NCBI GenBank assembly: GCA_023653075.1
Contig: JAMNXQ010000014.1
Coordinates: 1-42,393, forward strand
Length of the DNA stretch: 42,393 nucleotides
From: Algoriphagus sp.
GTDB lineage: Bacteria; Bacteroidota; Bacteroidia; Cytophagales; Cyclobacteriaceae
Direction: 5' to 3'
Made by a program: the position numbers and the translations under genes. Positions within the stretch are counted from its first letter, which is position 1. Every line of letters begins with the position of its first letter. Below are positions 22,771 to 32,035 of this stretch, in pieces. Below the pieces are notes generated by a model, which was given only the letters and a program-made list of their open reading frames with translations, searched no databases and had not been told where the DNA came from.

Positions 22771-22791
22771 GCGACAAATGGCAACGTAATC

Positions 22792-23358
22792 TTAGCCCGA
22801 TACGCAAACAATCGGATAATAAATATCTATTCGGCAGGCTATTTTCCAGGACACCAAATCTTCACGCTTGTAAACAAAAATGCTGATGTATTCCGGAGTC
22901 TTTACTTGGAACAATCCGTAGTTTTTATGAATGATGGGTTCATAAATGTAGGTAAGCTTTTCATCATCCACTTTTTTGCTAAAACGCAGGTTGAAATCGA
23001 GTGCTTTCTTTTTCAATTGTTTGGTAACCAGGTTTGCCCCTAATGCTGGCAAATCTGTCAAGGTTTGAGGAAGTTCCTCATCCTTGAATTCACAAAATTG
23101 GATTCCCCTACTATCCATTTCTTTGAGCGCATAGTGTGTCCAGGTTGGCTCCCCGATGAGTTGGTAATGAATTCGAATGCGTTTGTTTTTTTGAGAAGAA
23201 AAATGGGTATTCAGTAAAGCATACTGCTCCTCGCTGATTTCTAGTGGTAGTTTTTGAGAAAAGGAAGGCAAAGAGAAAATAAAGGAAAGCAAAAACATGC
23301 CTACTACTCCCCAAAGGAGGTGATTTTTTTTATTCAGTATGCATTGTTGTCCACTCAT
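22792..23358 (-). CDS. Uncharacterised exported protein
   Basis: This 188-residue protein is not recognised. An N-terminal signal sequence with a hydrophobic core (LLWGVVGMFLLSFIFSL, then SFSQ) suggests export. The rest is mixed alpha/beta with regularly spaced aromatic strands and no catalytic motif. Its ATG overlaps the stop of the preceding DUF4919-like gene by four bases, so the two are co-translated and probably act together. Confidence 0.65.
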   Translation of the reverse strand: MSGQQCILNKKNHLLWGVVGMFLLSFIFSLPSFSQKLPLEISEEQYALLNTHFSSQKNKRIRIHYQLIGEPTWTHYALKEMDSRGIQFCEFKDEELPQTLTDLPALGANLVTKQLKKKALDFNLRFSKKVDDEKLTYIYEPIIHKNYGLFQVKTPEYISIFVYKREDLVSWKIACRIDIYYPIVCVSG

Positions 23359-24053
23359 TTAGATGGGTCTTGGATGATTTGTTGCATCATCTTACTTAAG
23401 CTTCCCATTCCATGGTCGATGACAAAGTAGAGGGTCTTTTCCTCATTTCCTTTTTTATAGGTTAGAATATCTAAAAAGTACCCAGCTTCATTTTCACCAG
23501 AACCCATTTGGCTCAGATTTTCTTTCCAGTACTTAGAAATAAGTATAGATCCATCAACGGGAGAAATCACAAGGTAGGGTCTAACACTGCTCCCATCCCC
23601 TGAAGCTAAAATAGTCTCACAAATAAGGTCAAACCGTTGTTTGTAGACTGCAGCATATTCAGGATTATTCGCCTTTTCGTAGGCTTTCCATAACCCAAAA
23701 TTCAAAGAGAGACTAACTGGATTCAGCTCTTGTACTAATTTTCCATATTTCAAGACCGTGTCCGCTGGAAACCGTTCGGCTCCCAAAAACGTGCTCTCCA
23801 AGCCCACCATTCCATAGGCATTGTAGGTCTTTTGAGCAGTTTGACCAACCAGCAAGGCCAATAGCTCGACTTCGGAAAATCGTTCTCCCTCTTTTAAAAA
23901 TCTAGCTTTCAAGGTGGGGTAGAAAAAAGGATTGTTTTCGACTTTAGATTCCTGAAAAAGCCTTGGAAAATCTTGTGAATAGTTAAAGTCCTGAGCAAAT
24001 CCATTACCTAAGACAACAAAGCAAAAGAGAAATAACGTTATTAATTTTTTCAT
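23355..24053 (-). CDS. DUF4919-like exported protein
   Basis: This 232-residue protein begins with a clear signal peptide (MKKLITLFLFCFVVLGNGFAQ) and a periplasmic body. The NPFFYPTLKARFLKEGERFSEVELLALLVGQ segment resembles the start of DUF4919 proteins known from Bacteroidota. Function is unknown. It is the first gene of a two-gene unit with the next exported protein. Confidence 0.6.
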   Translation of the reverse strand: MKKLITLFLFCFVVLGNGFAQDFNYSQDFPRLFQESKVENNPFFYPTLKARFLKEGERFSEVELLALLVGQTAQKTYNAYGMVGLESTFLGAERFPADTVLKYGKLVQELNPVSLSLNFGLWKAYEKANNPEYAAVYKQRFDLICETILASGDGSSVRPYLVISPVDGSILISKYWKENLSQMGSGENEAGYFLDILTYKKGNEEKTLYFVIDHGMGSLSKMMQQIIQDPSK

Positions 24054-24139
24054 TTTAATTAGGTTGAAGTTTAGCTTCGATTGACATTAAAAGCCTCCTT
24101 TGTAACCGCTATTTTATAGGTAAATAGGCGAAACCAATT

Positions 24140-24382
24140 TCACGTCTTGAAGAGCTCTAAAATTTTCTTTGCCACATCTCTTCTCACTTCTTCACTTGTA
24201 TAGAAAGATCCGATTCTATTCCCTTCTATATCATTGAGCAAGGAAAATAAATCTTCCTTGTCTTTTATACATTCAATTATTTCATCTATATACCTTACGT
24301 ATTCTAATTCAAGGTCAGATCCTGAAACACCAATAGGGTTCCAACCCTTTAAAATCTTATTAATTTCAGTTGAAAAAGGCAT
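24140..24382 (-). CDS. Small uncharacterised protein
   Basis: This 80-residue acidic, helix-rich protein is not firmly recognised. Its INKILKGWNPIGVSGSDLELEYVRYIDEII segment recalls the DUF1871-like pattern (WDPIG, DEY), with weak support. There is no signal peptide. Composition is AT-rich, like the neighbouring small genes. It stands alone between the DUF4919-like pair and the GMC operon terminator. Confidence 0.55.
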   Translation of the reverse strand: MPFSTEINKILKGWNPIGVSGSDLELEYVRYIDEIIECIKDKEDLFSLLNDIEGNRIGSFYTSEEVRRDVAKKILELFKT

Positions 24383-24432
24383 ATTTTTAAAAGTAAATGG
24401 AGATTGAAAATAACTATTTGTACTCTTTATTC

Positions 24433-24471
24433 AAAAAAAATTAGGCCCTAAATCGATTGATCTAGGGCCTA
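24433..24471 (-). terminator. Intrinsic terminator of the GMC operon
   Basis: TAGGCCCTA (24442-24450) and TAGGGCCTA (24463-24471) form a perfect 9-bp stem. On the minus strand it is followed by eight T residues (A run at 24433-24440). It lies 35 bp after the GMC oxidoreductase stop. Confidence 0.88.
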
Positions 24472-24505
24472 GTATTGATTTAAAGTGAATCGGTGTTCAT
24501 CCACC

Positions 24506-26218
24506 TTACTTTTTCTTGCTCTCCGCCACCGCATGGTGTGCAGCGCGGGCCGCAAAGGCCATGTAGGTCAAGGATGGGTTTTGAGTAGAGGTTGAGGTCA
24601 TGGATGATCCGTCGGTTACGTACACATTCGGCACGGCGTGCAACTGGTGGTTGGCATTCAACATGGAGGTCTTGGGATCCTTACCCATACGCACCCCGCC
24701 CATCTCGTGGATATCCAAGCCTGGCGCCTGCTTGCTGTCGGAAGTTTGGATGTTGGTAAAGCCTGCCTTCGTAAACATTTCCGTCATCTGCTCGAGGTAG
24801 TCTTTCACCATCTTCTCGTCGTTGTCGTCATAGTCCATGCTCACCTTGAGTTGGGGAATGCCCCACTCGTCCTTCAGGGTACCGTCTAGCGCCACGTAAT
24901 TACTTTCCTTCGGCAGCGTCTCGCCCATCATGTGCGAACCTACATGCCAAGGTCCATACTGCCCTGGATTCAGGAGGTTGTTTTTCAGTTCCATTCCGAT
25001 GCCATCCGTGTTGGGCCCTTGGCCTCGCCCTGCGGAAAAGCCTGCCGCATATCCCCGTAGAAAGTCGGTTTCCTGCTTGTACACATTTCGGAATCGTGGG
25101 AAATACCCACTGGTAGGTCTACCCCCAGACGTGGTGTACTCCGCATGACCTTCGTACTCTCCCGACACGCGAGCGCGGTAGTTGTGGAAGGCCACATACT
25201 TGCCCAATACCCCACTGTCGTTGCCCAATCCATTCGGGAAGCGGGTGGAGGTAGAGTTGAGTAGGATGGCATTGGTATTCAAAGCAGCTGCATTGATAAA
25301 GAGCACGTCTGCATAAAATTCTTCGACTTCTTTGGTCAAGCGATCGATGATGCGGACACCTGTCGCCTTGCCTTTTGCCTCGTCGTAGATGACTGAATGC
25401 ACCACCGCATCCGGTCGGATGGTCAGGTTGCCGGTCTTCAATGCCCAAGGGATGGTAGATGAGTTGGAACTAAAGTATCCTCCAAAAGGACAGCCTCGCT
25501 GGCACAGGTTGCGGTTTTGGCAAGATCCTCTGCCTTGCGCAGCAAAGGCATCTGAATTGCCGTGAATATGGGCACAACGTGCCGAAATCACATGACGCTC
25601 TCCTCCATACTCCTTTTTCATCGTCTCGGCGAAGTATTTCTCGACCACATTGAGATCGTAGCCAGGAAGAAATTCTCCATCGGGTAGGTGGGCAATGCCA
25701 TCCTTGAATCCAGATACACCGGCAAATTTCTCCACATGGCTGTACCATTTTTCGATGTCCTTATAGCGAATTGGCCAGTCTACTGCAAAGCCATCGCGAG
25801 CAGGTCCCTCAAAGTCAAAGTCGGACCAGCGCTGTACTTGACGTGCCCAAAGCAGGGACTTACCTCCCACTTGGTAGCCCCGAATCCAGTCAAATGGCTT
25901 TTCTTGTACGTAAGGGTGCTCCGCGTCCTTCACAAAGAAGTGCATGGCATCTTCTCGAAAGGCATAGCACTTGCTGATCACGGGATTTTCTTCCTTGATC
26001 TTCTCGGTCAATTGCCCCCGATGGGGAAATTCATGCGGAAGCATGTTGGTGGTCGGGTAGTCCTTAATATGGGTCACGTCTGGACCTCGCTCAATCATCA
26101 GGGTTTTCACACCCAAGTCACAGAGTTCTTTTGCTGCCCAGGCGCCGCTGATGCCAGAGCCGACCACAATGGCCTGATAGGTACGCTCCTGCGTACTGCG
26201 TAAGTTAAGATTAGCCAT
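24506..26218 (-). CDS. GMC-family oxidoreductase
   Basis: This 570-residue flavoprotein belongs to the glucose-methanol-choline family, gluconate-2-dehydrogenase-like branch. The FAD-binding VVGSGISGAWAAKEL motif lies at residues 19-33. The central SCQNRNLCQRGCPFGGYFSSNSS Cys-rich stretch is typical of this branch. The C-terminal DIHEMGGVRMG and NVYVTDGSSMTSTSTQNPSLTYMAFAARAAHHA segments hold the active-site His and the second FAD contact. Substrates are usually sugars or sugar acids, not determinable here. It overlaps the subunit-3 gene by 8 bp. It lacks its own export signal and probably travels with that partner. Confidence 0.88.
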   Translation of the reverse strand: MANLNLRSTQERTYQAIVVGSGISGAWAAKELCDLGVKTLMIERGPDVTHIKDYPTTNMLPHEFPHRGQLTEKIKEENPVISKCYAFREDAMHFFVKDAEHPYVQEKPFDWIRGYQVGGKSLLWARQVQRWSDFDFEGPARDGFAVDWPIRYKDIEKWYSHVEKFAGVSGFKDGIAHLPDGEFLPGYDLNVVEKYFAETMKKEYGGERHVISARCAHIHGNSDAFAAQGRGSCQNRNLCQRGCPFGGYFSSNSSTIPWALKTGNLTIRPDAVVHSVIYDEAKGKATGVRIIDRLTKEVEEFYADVLFINAAALNTNAILLNSTSTRFPNGLGNDSGVLGKYVAFHNYRARVSGEYEGHAEYTTSGGRPTSGYFPRFRNVYKQETDFLRGYAAGFSAGRGQGPNTDGIGMELKNNLLNPGQYGPWHVGSHMMGETLPKESNYVALDGTLKDEWGIPQLKVSMDYDDNDEKMVKDYLEQMTEMFTKAGFTNIQTSDSKQAPGLDIHEMGGVRMGKDPKTSMLNANHQLHAVPNVYVTDGSSMTSTSTQNPSLTYMAFAARAAHHAVAESKKK

Positions 26219-26783
26219 TTACTCGTGGTTTTTGAAGATCTGAAATCAAGACTGCCCCATTGTATTCTCCCGGAATCAGGGAGTAGGGAATGATTTCGGT
26301 TTGAATGTATTCAGAGGCCATGTAGCCTTGGATGGTAAAGCGCTTCACGCTGCTAAGGAAATAGCCAATGCCTGCAAGGCGCTTGCCTTCGGTGGTATCG
26401 TCGCCTGTAAGAGCAGCTCCAGCTAGGAGGAAGGTCTCTTTTTCTTTGGTGGAAAGTGCCTCAAATTTCTTTCCAGCGGTTTTTTCTGCATAATCCGGAA
26501 ATGCCTCCAATCCTGCGGTGAATTTTTCACGGTTTTCTTGGGTATAGCAGTCGTTGACCATCACAAGGATAAAGTCAACTACTTCCAAGTCCAAGGCTCC
26601 CTTGATCTCCCCAGCGGGAATGATGCTGTCGGAAATGGCTGCAAGTAGGGCTTTCTGTGTAGCGGTGATTTTGAGGTTTTCGTAAGCGGCAAGGATGTCT
26701 TCCTTGCTAAAATCACAGGAGGGAATCAGCGCAAGCCCTCCAGAAATCAGGGCGATATGCCGCAACGCATGACGTCTGTTCAT
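26211..26783 (-). CDS. Gluconate 2-dehydrogenase subunit 3-family protein
   Basis: This 190-residue protein matches the gluconate 2-dehydrogenase subunit 3 family, small partners of GMC-type dehydrogenases. The start MNRRHALRHIALISGG has a twin-arginine look and runs into LALIPSC, a possible lipobox, so it may be a Tat-exported lipoprotein. The body shows the family segment LLAAISDSIIPAGEIKGALDLEVVDFI near residue 45. It is the first gene of the operon and would carry the folded GMC subunit across the membrane (inference). E145 copy B lies 41 bp upstream of the start. Confidence 0.85.
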   Translation of the reverse strand: MNRRHALRHIALISGGLALIPSCDFSKEDILAAYENLKITATQKALLAAISDSIIPAGEIKGALDLEVVDFILVMVNDCYTQENREKFTAGLEAFPDYAEKTAGKKFEALSTKEKETFLLAGAALTGDDTTEGKRLAGIGYFLSSVKRFTIQGYMASEYIQTEIIPYSLIPGEYNGAVLISDLQKPRVNG

Positions 26784-26823
26784 ACTAAAAGATTAGTTGG
26801 GTTGGTTGGTAATTGAAAAACAA

Positions 26824-26968
26824 GATTATCCGCAATGTGAACTGTGGTGCATTGAAACTCTGAATAATTGCGGATAATCGTCGACAGTCGACGGTCCACT
26901 GACCACAGCCTTCTCAATTCAACTTCAAGCCTTATGCGCTCTAGTTGCAAGGAATTAATTGGATAATC
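26824..26968 (-). repeat. E145 intergenic element, copy B
   Basis: 145-bp copy on the minus strand. The 5' end is GATTATCC (complement of 26961-26968). The AAGGCTTGAAGTT block lies near 26920-26932, followed by four GTSRWCN heptads. The internal GATTATCCGCAA is the complement of 26868-26879, and the 3' end TTGCGGATAATC is the complement of 26824-26835. The 3' end points at the start of the GMC operon. It fills most of the 251-bp spacer. Confidence 0.85.
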
Positions 26969-27034
26969 AAATTCGAAAATTAAAGTAGGTATTTTTTTTC
27001 AAGAAACACTACCTGAATATCAGGAAACTGAAAC

Positions 27035-29083
27035 TTATCGGGTAATGGTGCCCAATTCACCGAAGGTAGCCGCATTGCCATCGACTGTGCGCCCAGCTTT
27101 TAACCGAACATAGCGCAGCACCTGAGGAGCAAATCGGATCACCTGCTCGATGGGATTGTTTTGAATATTCGCAAATTCCCCCTTGGACAAAAGAATCCAG
27201 GTGCTGCCATCCAAACTCCCTTCCAAGACATAATCTGCAATGAATCCACTCGGATACCTCGCCTGCATGGGCAAGTAGCGAAGTCCTTGGAGGGAGACTT
27301 TTTCACCTAAATCGAGTTCCATGGCATTGGTAGGCGAAGTCCAATAGGTATGGGGCAACTCATCGATGGCGGCTTGGGCTTTGGGGTCGGTGGAAAGCAC
27401 CTTCCAGTTTCCTTTCACTAGGTCCAGTCCTTGGCGGCTGGTAGCCGAACTTTTCCCCGTCTTCGCATCCAGGACGATCGCTTGAACGGTAGCAGGCCGC
27501 TCCAATAGAAAGGGTTTGTCGTAGCGGTTTTTCCCCGCTAGAGGTAAACTGCCATCTACCGTGTAGTAGATTTCAAGCCCAGGGTCTGCAGCAGTGATCG
27601 ATACGAGCCCAGCGCTAGATCGGGTGATCTTTGGGGGAAAAACCAGTGCTGGAGCAGCATAGACGCCCAACTCCGCAATCAGCGGCTCTCCCTTTGCTTC
27701 CAGAAAATTGATCCGAATCTTCTGGGCCTGGGTATCCGGAACTCGCAAAATACGGGTATAACCAATCGTTGTACCCTGCGCCAAAGGCAGCCATTTCCCC
27801 TCCACTTCTTTTTCAACCGTAAAGGCAGACACGCGCTGACCGAGATTGACGTATTCTTGAATCAAGATCCGATTGAAAGATTTCGGTTGCCCAAAATCAA
27901 GTTCGACCGATGCACTCCGCTCTCCGGCAGCACTACTCCAATAACTCTTGTAATCCCCATCCAATACCTGACTTGCCCCGTAGCCTGCTCCTCGGCTAGA
28001 ATTTGAAGTCACCTTGGCCCCAGAAGCCAAGTTCACCGCAAAATCCTCTTTGACTTTGGCTGCCAATTCGCGAATCGCCTGCGCATCCGAATCGGGAATC
28101 AGCCCTCGGGTATCAACGGGGAAGTTGATCAGCAGGGAACTGTTTTGACCAATGCTTTGGTAGTAGATTTCTAGGAGTTCGGGCAGGGTTTTGAGTTTGT
28201 GGTCCTCGTAGGCATGGTAGTACCAGCCCGGACGGATGCTCACGTCTGCCTCAGCAGGCACCCAATGCGTGCCATTTTCCTGTCCCGTAGCCCACTTATC
28301 TGAGTACTCCGGCATGCCGGCATAGACAGAATCCCGCATCAGGTTGGACCAGGTGGTCGGATAGGCAAATCCATGTTCGTTCCCCACCCAGCGCACATCG
28401 GGACCTGCATCCGAAAAGAGCATGGCTCCCGGCTGCAACTCCCGCACCAAAGCATGCATGCTTGGCCAGTTGTAGTAGGTCAACTTGTCCACCACCCGCT
28501 CCTCGTTGGCACCTCCGTACCAGCCGCTGCCTCCATTGGCGCCGTCAAACCAGACCTCAAAGAGTTCTCCATAGTTGGTGAGGAGCTCGGTGAGTTGATT
28601 TCGCATGTAGGTGATGTATTCTGGCTTGCCGTAGTCGGGATGGTTGCGGTCCCAAGGGGAGTAATAGATTCCCACTTTCAGCCCGTATTCCCGACAAGCA
28701 TCCACAAATTCCCGAATCAAATCTCCTTTTCCATCTCGCCAAGGGCTGTTTTTGACGGAATGCTCCGTGTAGGCCGAGGGCCAGAGCACAAAGCCATCAT
28801 GGTGCTTGGCCGTGATGATCAATCCCTTCATCCCCGCCTCCTTGGCCACACGGGCCCACTGCCGTGCATCCAGTGCGGTAGGAGCAAATTGGCTGGGCTG
28901 CTCATCCCCAAAACCCCACTCCCGATCAGAGAAGGTATTCATGTTAAAATGCACAAAGCCGTAGTACTGCAGCTCCTGCCAGGCCAACTGACGGGGCTCC
29001 GGAATGGGATACACTGGAGCAGGAGGAGCGGTCTGAGCAAAGGCAAGCACCGGAAGAAAAAATAGAAGGAAAAAGGGTCTCAT
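27035..29083 (-). CDS. GH29 alpha-L-fucosidase with C-terminal carbohydrate-binding domains
   Basis: This 682-residue exported enzyme starts with a signal peptide (MRPFFLLFFLPVLAFAQ). The GH29 catalytic domain (about 30-345) has KHHDGF at 93-98 and the nucleophile Asp180 in EVWFDGANGG, both diagnostic. After it come a discoidin/F5-8 type C-like domain (about 350-465), a chitobiase-type C-terminal beta domain (about 480-545) and a second discoidin-like domain to the end. It removes terminal alpha-L-fucose from glycans; linkage preference cannot be read. It is divergent from a TonB-dependent receptor, but no SusD gene is present. Confidence 0.92.
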   Translation of the reverse strand: MRPFFLLFFLPVLAFAQTAPPAPVYPIPEPRQLAWQELQYYGFVHFNMNTFSDREWGFGDEQPSQFAPTALDARQWARVAKEAGMKGLIITAKHHDGFVLWPSAYTEHSVKNSPWRDGKGDLIREFVDACREYGLKVGIYYSPWDRNHPDYGKPEYITYMRNQLTELLTNYGELFEVWFDGANGGSGWYGGANEERVVDKLTYYNWPSMHALVRELQPGAMLFSDAGPDVRWVGNEHGFAYPTTWSNLMRDSVYAGMPEYSDKWATGQENGTHWVPAEADVSIRPGWYYHAYEDHKLKTLPELLEIYYQSIGQNSSLLINFPVDTRGLIPDSDAQAIRELAAKVKEDFAVNLASGAKVTSNSSRGAGYGASQVLDGDYKSYWSSAAGERSASVELDFGQPKSFNRILIQEYVNLGQRVSAFTVEKEVEGKWLPLAQGTTIGYTRILRVPDTQAQKIRINFLEAKGEPLIAELGVYAAPALVFPPKITRSSAGLVSITAADPGLEIYYTVDGSLPLAGKNRYDKPFLLERPATVQAIVLDAKTGKSSATSRQGLDLVKGNWKVLSTDPKAQAAIDELPHTYWTSPTNAMELDLGEKVSLQGLRYLPMQARYPSGFIADYVLEGSLDGSTWILLSKGEFANIQNNPIEQVIRFAPQVLRYVRLKAGRTVDGNAATFGELGTITR

Positions 29084-29213
29084 GGGTTTATTTTTTCGAA
29101 AACCTAGCCATTTTGGCCCACATCTAAAAACAAAAAAGGCGCGATCTTCCCCAATTCAAACCTTTACCCCAAAATTCTGCTTATATGCAGGTCACTTCCC
29201 GTATTTTCGTGTC

Positions 29214-31445
29214 ATGAAAACACTGCTTTCTTGTTTGCTTTTGGTAGTCAGTCTTGGGCTCCAAGCCCAGATCCAAGTCAAGGTAATCGATCAAGTCTCC
29301 AACCTACCCCTTGCGAATGTTCGGGTGAGTAATGGAACCTCAATTCAAACAAGCAATGCTTCGGGCACGGTCACTTTTGCAGGAGAAAACCTGCGCCTCC
29401 TATTTTCGGTAGAAGGCTACGTACGATTGGAGCAAACTTTCCCAGCAGGGGAATATACAGTGGCTCTAGTACCAACAGTCTTGAACTTGGCCGCGGTGAC
29501 GGTATTGGCCTTTGACTCCGAACGCCCCCTGATTCAGCAGGCTGCCAGTATTTCCCGACTTTCCGAACGGGACCTTTTTCGCTTCAATGAAAATTCCCCT
29601 GTTCAAGCCTTCAATCAAAAAGCCGGTATCCGCATCGAGGAGCGCGCTCCTGCGAGTTACCGCATATCCATTCGAGGCAGTTCGCTTCGCTCTCCCTTCG
29701 GCGTGCGCAATGTAAAGGTGTATTGGAATGACGTTCCCTTCACCTCGCCGGATGGCACCACAGCGCTCAACCTACTGGACCTAAGCAATATCAAAACCGC
29801 CGAAGTCATCAAAGGCCCATCGGGATCGGTGTATGGCGCAGGAAATGGGGGCGCCATCTCCTTGTTTAGCCAGGCCCAGGTCGATGAAAATCGCCTTTCG
29901 ATGGATTACCTGGTCGGGGATTTTGGCCTTTCCCGATTTCGATTGGGACTCTCTCAAAAAATTGGCGACGGGGGCATCGAGGCCTCCTATGTGAGTCAGG
30001 AATCGGATGGCTACCGGGATCACTCGGGCGTCAAGCGCCAAGTGGTCCAGTTGAGCGGGTATTTCCCCGTTTCCGAGAAGCAGGAATTGCGAACCCAGGT
30101 ACTGATTTCGGACCTCAACTACCAAATCCCTGGGGCTTTGACTTCAGCCCAACTCGCTGCAAACCCCAAGCAAGCACGACCTGGATCCGTAGGGCAAAAT
30201 AGTTCGATCGACCAACAGGCCCTCCTCCTTTCCTTGGCGCATACCTACCGTCATTCGGATCAATTGACCAGCACCACCACGGTATATTTGAATACCAATG
30301 CCTTTGAAAACCCCTTTATTCTGGACTACAAAAAGGAGTTGGGCTTCGGCTATGGAGCACGGAGCAAGGTTCGCTACGACACCCAACTGGGGGGCAAATC
30401 CCTCCGACTCATCGCGGGTGGGGAGTGGCAAAAAAGCATCACCCAGGCTCAAAATTTTGGTAATCGGGCTGGCAAGGCAGATACGGTGCGCTTTGCAGAC
30501 CAGCTGACCGCAACCCAAGGCTTTCTATTTCAGCAGGCCGAGTTGCAGTGGAACAGCAAACTCCTATTCACCTTGGGACTCAGCGAAAATTTCTCTGGAT
30601 TTGAAATCGACCGACAAGTCGATGCTGGGGGTGGAAAAACAGGACTTCAATCCCGCAAATTTGATCCTATCCTGGTTCCTCGCGTAGCGGCTAACTACCA
30701 ACTGACTCCAAGTACCGCCGTGTATGGCTCCATCAGTTCGGGCTTTTCTCCCCCCACCATCGATGAGGTCCGCACCAACGAGGGCAGCGTCAACCTAGAC
30801 CTGGAGGCAGAGAAGGGCATGAACTACGAATTGGGCTACCGCATGGGGCTTGAGCGCTTTAATCTGGAACTGATCGGCTACTACTTCAAACTGCAGGAGA
30901 CCATCACCACCTACACCAATTCAAATGGAGTGGTGCTCTTCCAAAATGCCGGAGCCACCGACCAAAAAGGAGTAGAGGCCAGCCTAGATTATGCCTTCCT
31001 TCGAAATGGAAAGGGTTTTGTTCGCGATTTCCTAGTGGGTACGGCCTACACGGGGCAGTATTTCACCTTTGAAAACTACCAAAAGCGTGGGCAAGATTTC
31101 TCAGGCAATGCCTTGACGGGTGTTCCAGCACACAACCTCGTCAGCCGAATGGATCTGAGAACTCGACCTGGGGTTTACCTCAATTTCACGCATCAGTTTA
31201 CCGAGGAAATCCCCCTCAACGATGCGAATACCATCTACCAAAACGCCTATTCCCTGGTCAACCTTCGGGTAGGCTGGTTGAAGTCCCTGGGTGATTGGGA
31301 ACTGGAGATTTTTGCTGGGGTAGACAACCTGCTAGACGAGAGTTACTCGTTGGGTAACGACCTGAATGCCTTTGCGGGAAGATTCTACCAGCCTGCTCCC
31401 ACGCGTAATGGGTACGGGGGAGTGAAACTGGGGTGGAGATATTGA
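29214..31445 (+). CDS. TonB-dependent outer-membrane receptor
   Basis: This 743-residue protein has a signal peptide (MKTLLSCLLLVVSLGLQAQ), a carboxypeptidase-regulatory-like N-terminal domain (about 22-95), a plug domain (about 100-230, with RISIRGSSLRSPFGVRNVKVYWNDVPFTSPDG) and a beta-barrel ending in aromatic GYGGVKLGWRY. The DxxRPLIQ-type sequence after the CarboxypepD domain is in the TonB-box position. Small size and lack of SusD suggest a siderophore/metal-type TBDR rather than SusC. An upstream in-frame ATG at 29082 would add 44 residues before the signal peptide and is rejected. Substrate unknown. Confidence 0.9.
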   Translation: MKTLLSCLLLVVSLGLQAQIQVKVIDQVSNLPLANVRVSNGTSIQTSNASGTVTFAGENLRLLFSVEGYVRLEQTFPAGEYTVALVPTVLNLAAVTVLAFDSERPLIQQAASISRLSERDLFRFNENSPVQAFNQKAGIRIEERAPASYRISIRGSSLRSPFGVRNVKVYWNDVPFTSPDGTTALNLLDLSNIKTAEVIKGPSGSVYGAGNGGAISLFSQAQVDENRLSMDYLVGDFGLSRFRLGLSQKIGDGGIEASYVSQESDGYRDHSGVKRQVVQLSGYFPVSEKQELRTQVLISDLNYQIPGALTSAQLAANPKQARPGSVGQNSSIDQQALLLSLAHTYRHSDQLTSTTTVYLNTNAFENPFILDYKKELGFGYGARSKVRYDTQLGGKSLRLIAGGEWQKSITQAQNFGNRAGKADTVRFADQLTATQGFLFQQAELQWNSKLLFTLGLSENFSGFEIDRQVDAGGGKTGLQSRKFDPILVPRVAANYQLTPSTAVYGSISSGFSPPTIDEVRTNEGSVNLDLEAEKGMNYELGYRMGLERFNLELIGYYFKLQETITTYTNSNGVVLFQNAGATDQKGVEASLDYAFLRNGKGFVRDFLVGTAYTGQYFTFENYQKRGQDFSGNALTGVPAHNLVSRMDLRTRPGVYLNFTHQFTEEIPLNDANTIYQNAYSLVNLRVGWLKSLGDWELEIFAGVDNLLDESYSLGNDLNAFAGRFYQPAPTRNGYGGVKLGWRY

Positions 31446-31464
31446 AAAAATAGGAAGTACGAGA

Positions 31465-31580
31465 TACCCGCCGCGGCGGGCAGGCCTGCCTCCAGAAGGT
31501 AGGCTTCTCGAAGCGTCTTGCTACTTGATACTAATTACTTGATACTTTTTTAATGTCGAACGCTAAACGCTGAATATCGA
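31465..31580 (-). repeat. Heptad-repeat mosaic 3 with GC palindrome (inverted relative to mosaic 1)
   Basis: CCCGCCGCGGCGGG at about 31468-31481 and a second small palindrome are followed, on the minus strand, by the 22-base segment at 31503-31524 that is identical to 20528-20549. Next are GTATCAA/GTAATTA heptads (31521-31547) and GCGTTTA/GCGTTCG heptads (31550-31579). Confidence 0.78.
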
Positions 31581-31727
31581 AGGAAGAAGTGGGAACCATT
31601 TAACTTGCCAGAAACCAGCTTCGAGTAGCCAAGCATTTAATATCGAATCTTGCCTGCCGGTAGGTTTCACAAAACATAGTGTAAAGCGTTATTTAAGATT
31701 TCGATATTTGCGGAGCGATTTTTTTTC

Positions 31728-31978
31728 CTTTGCGTCTTAGCGCCTTTGCGCGCCAAAATGAGCAGGTGGGCTTGCTCGGGTTATTTCTACTTTCTTTCAA
31801 CTGTATTAATCTATAATCCCCTTTGCGGCTTATCTACTTTGCGTGAAAATAGTCTCGCTAAGGTGCGAAGCCTGCCCGCCGCGGCGGGTAGGCCGCAAAG
31901 AAAACAGCTACCCGAGGTATAATTCTATCTTACTCTACTGTGAGTATAAACCTTTTGCGGCTTATCTGCTTTGCGTGA
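31728..31978 (+). repeat. Octad repeats upstream of the S10 peptidase
   Basis: Three octad triplets lie in one orientation: TTTGCGTC/TTAGCGCC/TTTGCGCG at 31729-31752, TTTGCGGC/TTATCTAC/TTTGCGTG at 31822-31845, and TTTGCGGC/TTATCTGC/TTTGCGTG at 31954-31977. A CCCGCCGCGGCGGG palindrome lies at about 31875-31888. TATTTCT-like 11-bp units occur near 31781. The whole 590-bp spacer 31446-32035 has no ORF and is almost entirely repeats. Confidence 0.78.
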
Positions 31979-32035
31979 AATAATTGAAAAAAAAACAGCG
32001 TATTTACCTAAATTACAACTCCAAATAATCCTCCA

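Noticed and set aside
29082..29213. N-terminal extension of the TonB receptor from an upstream ATG
   Set aside because: The extra 44 residues precede a complete signal peptide and overlap the start of the divergent fucosidase gene.
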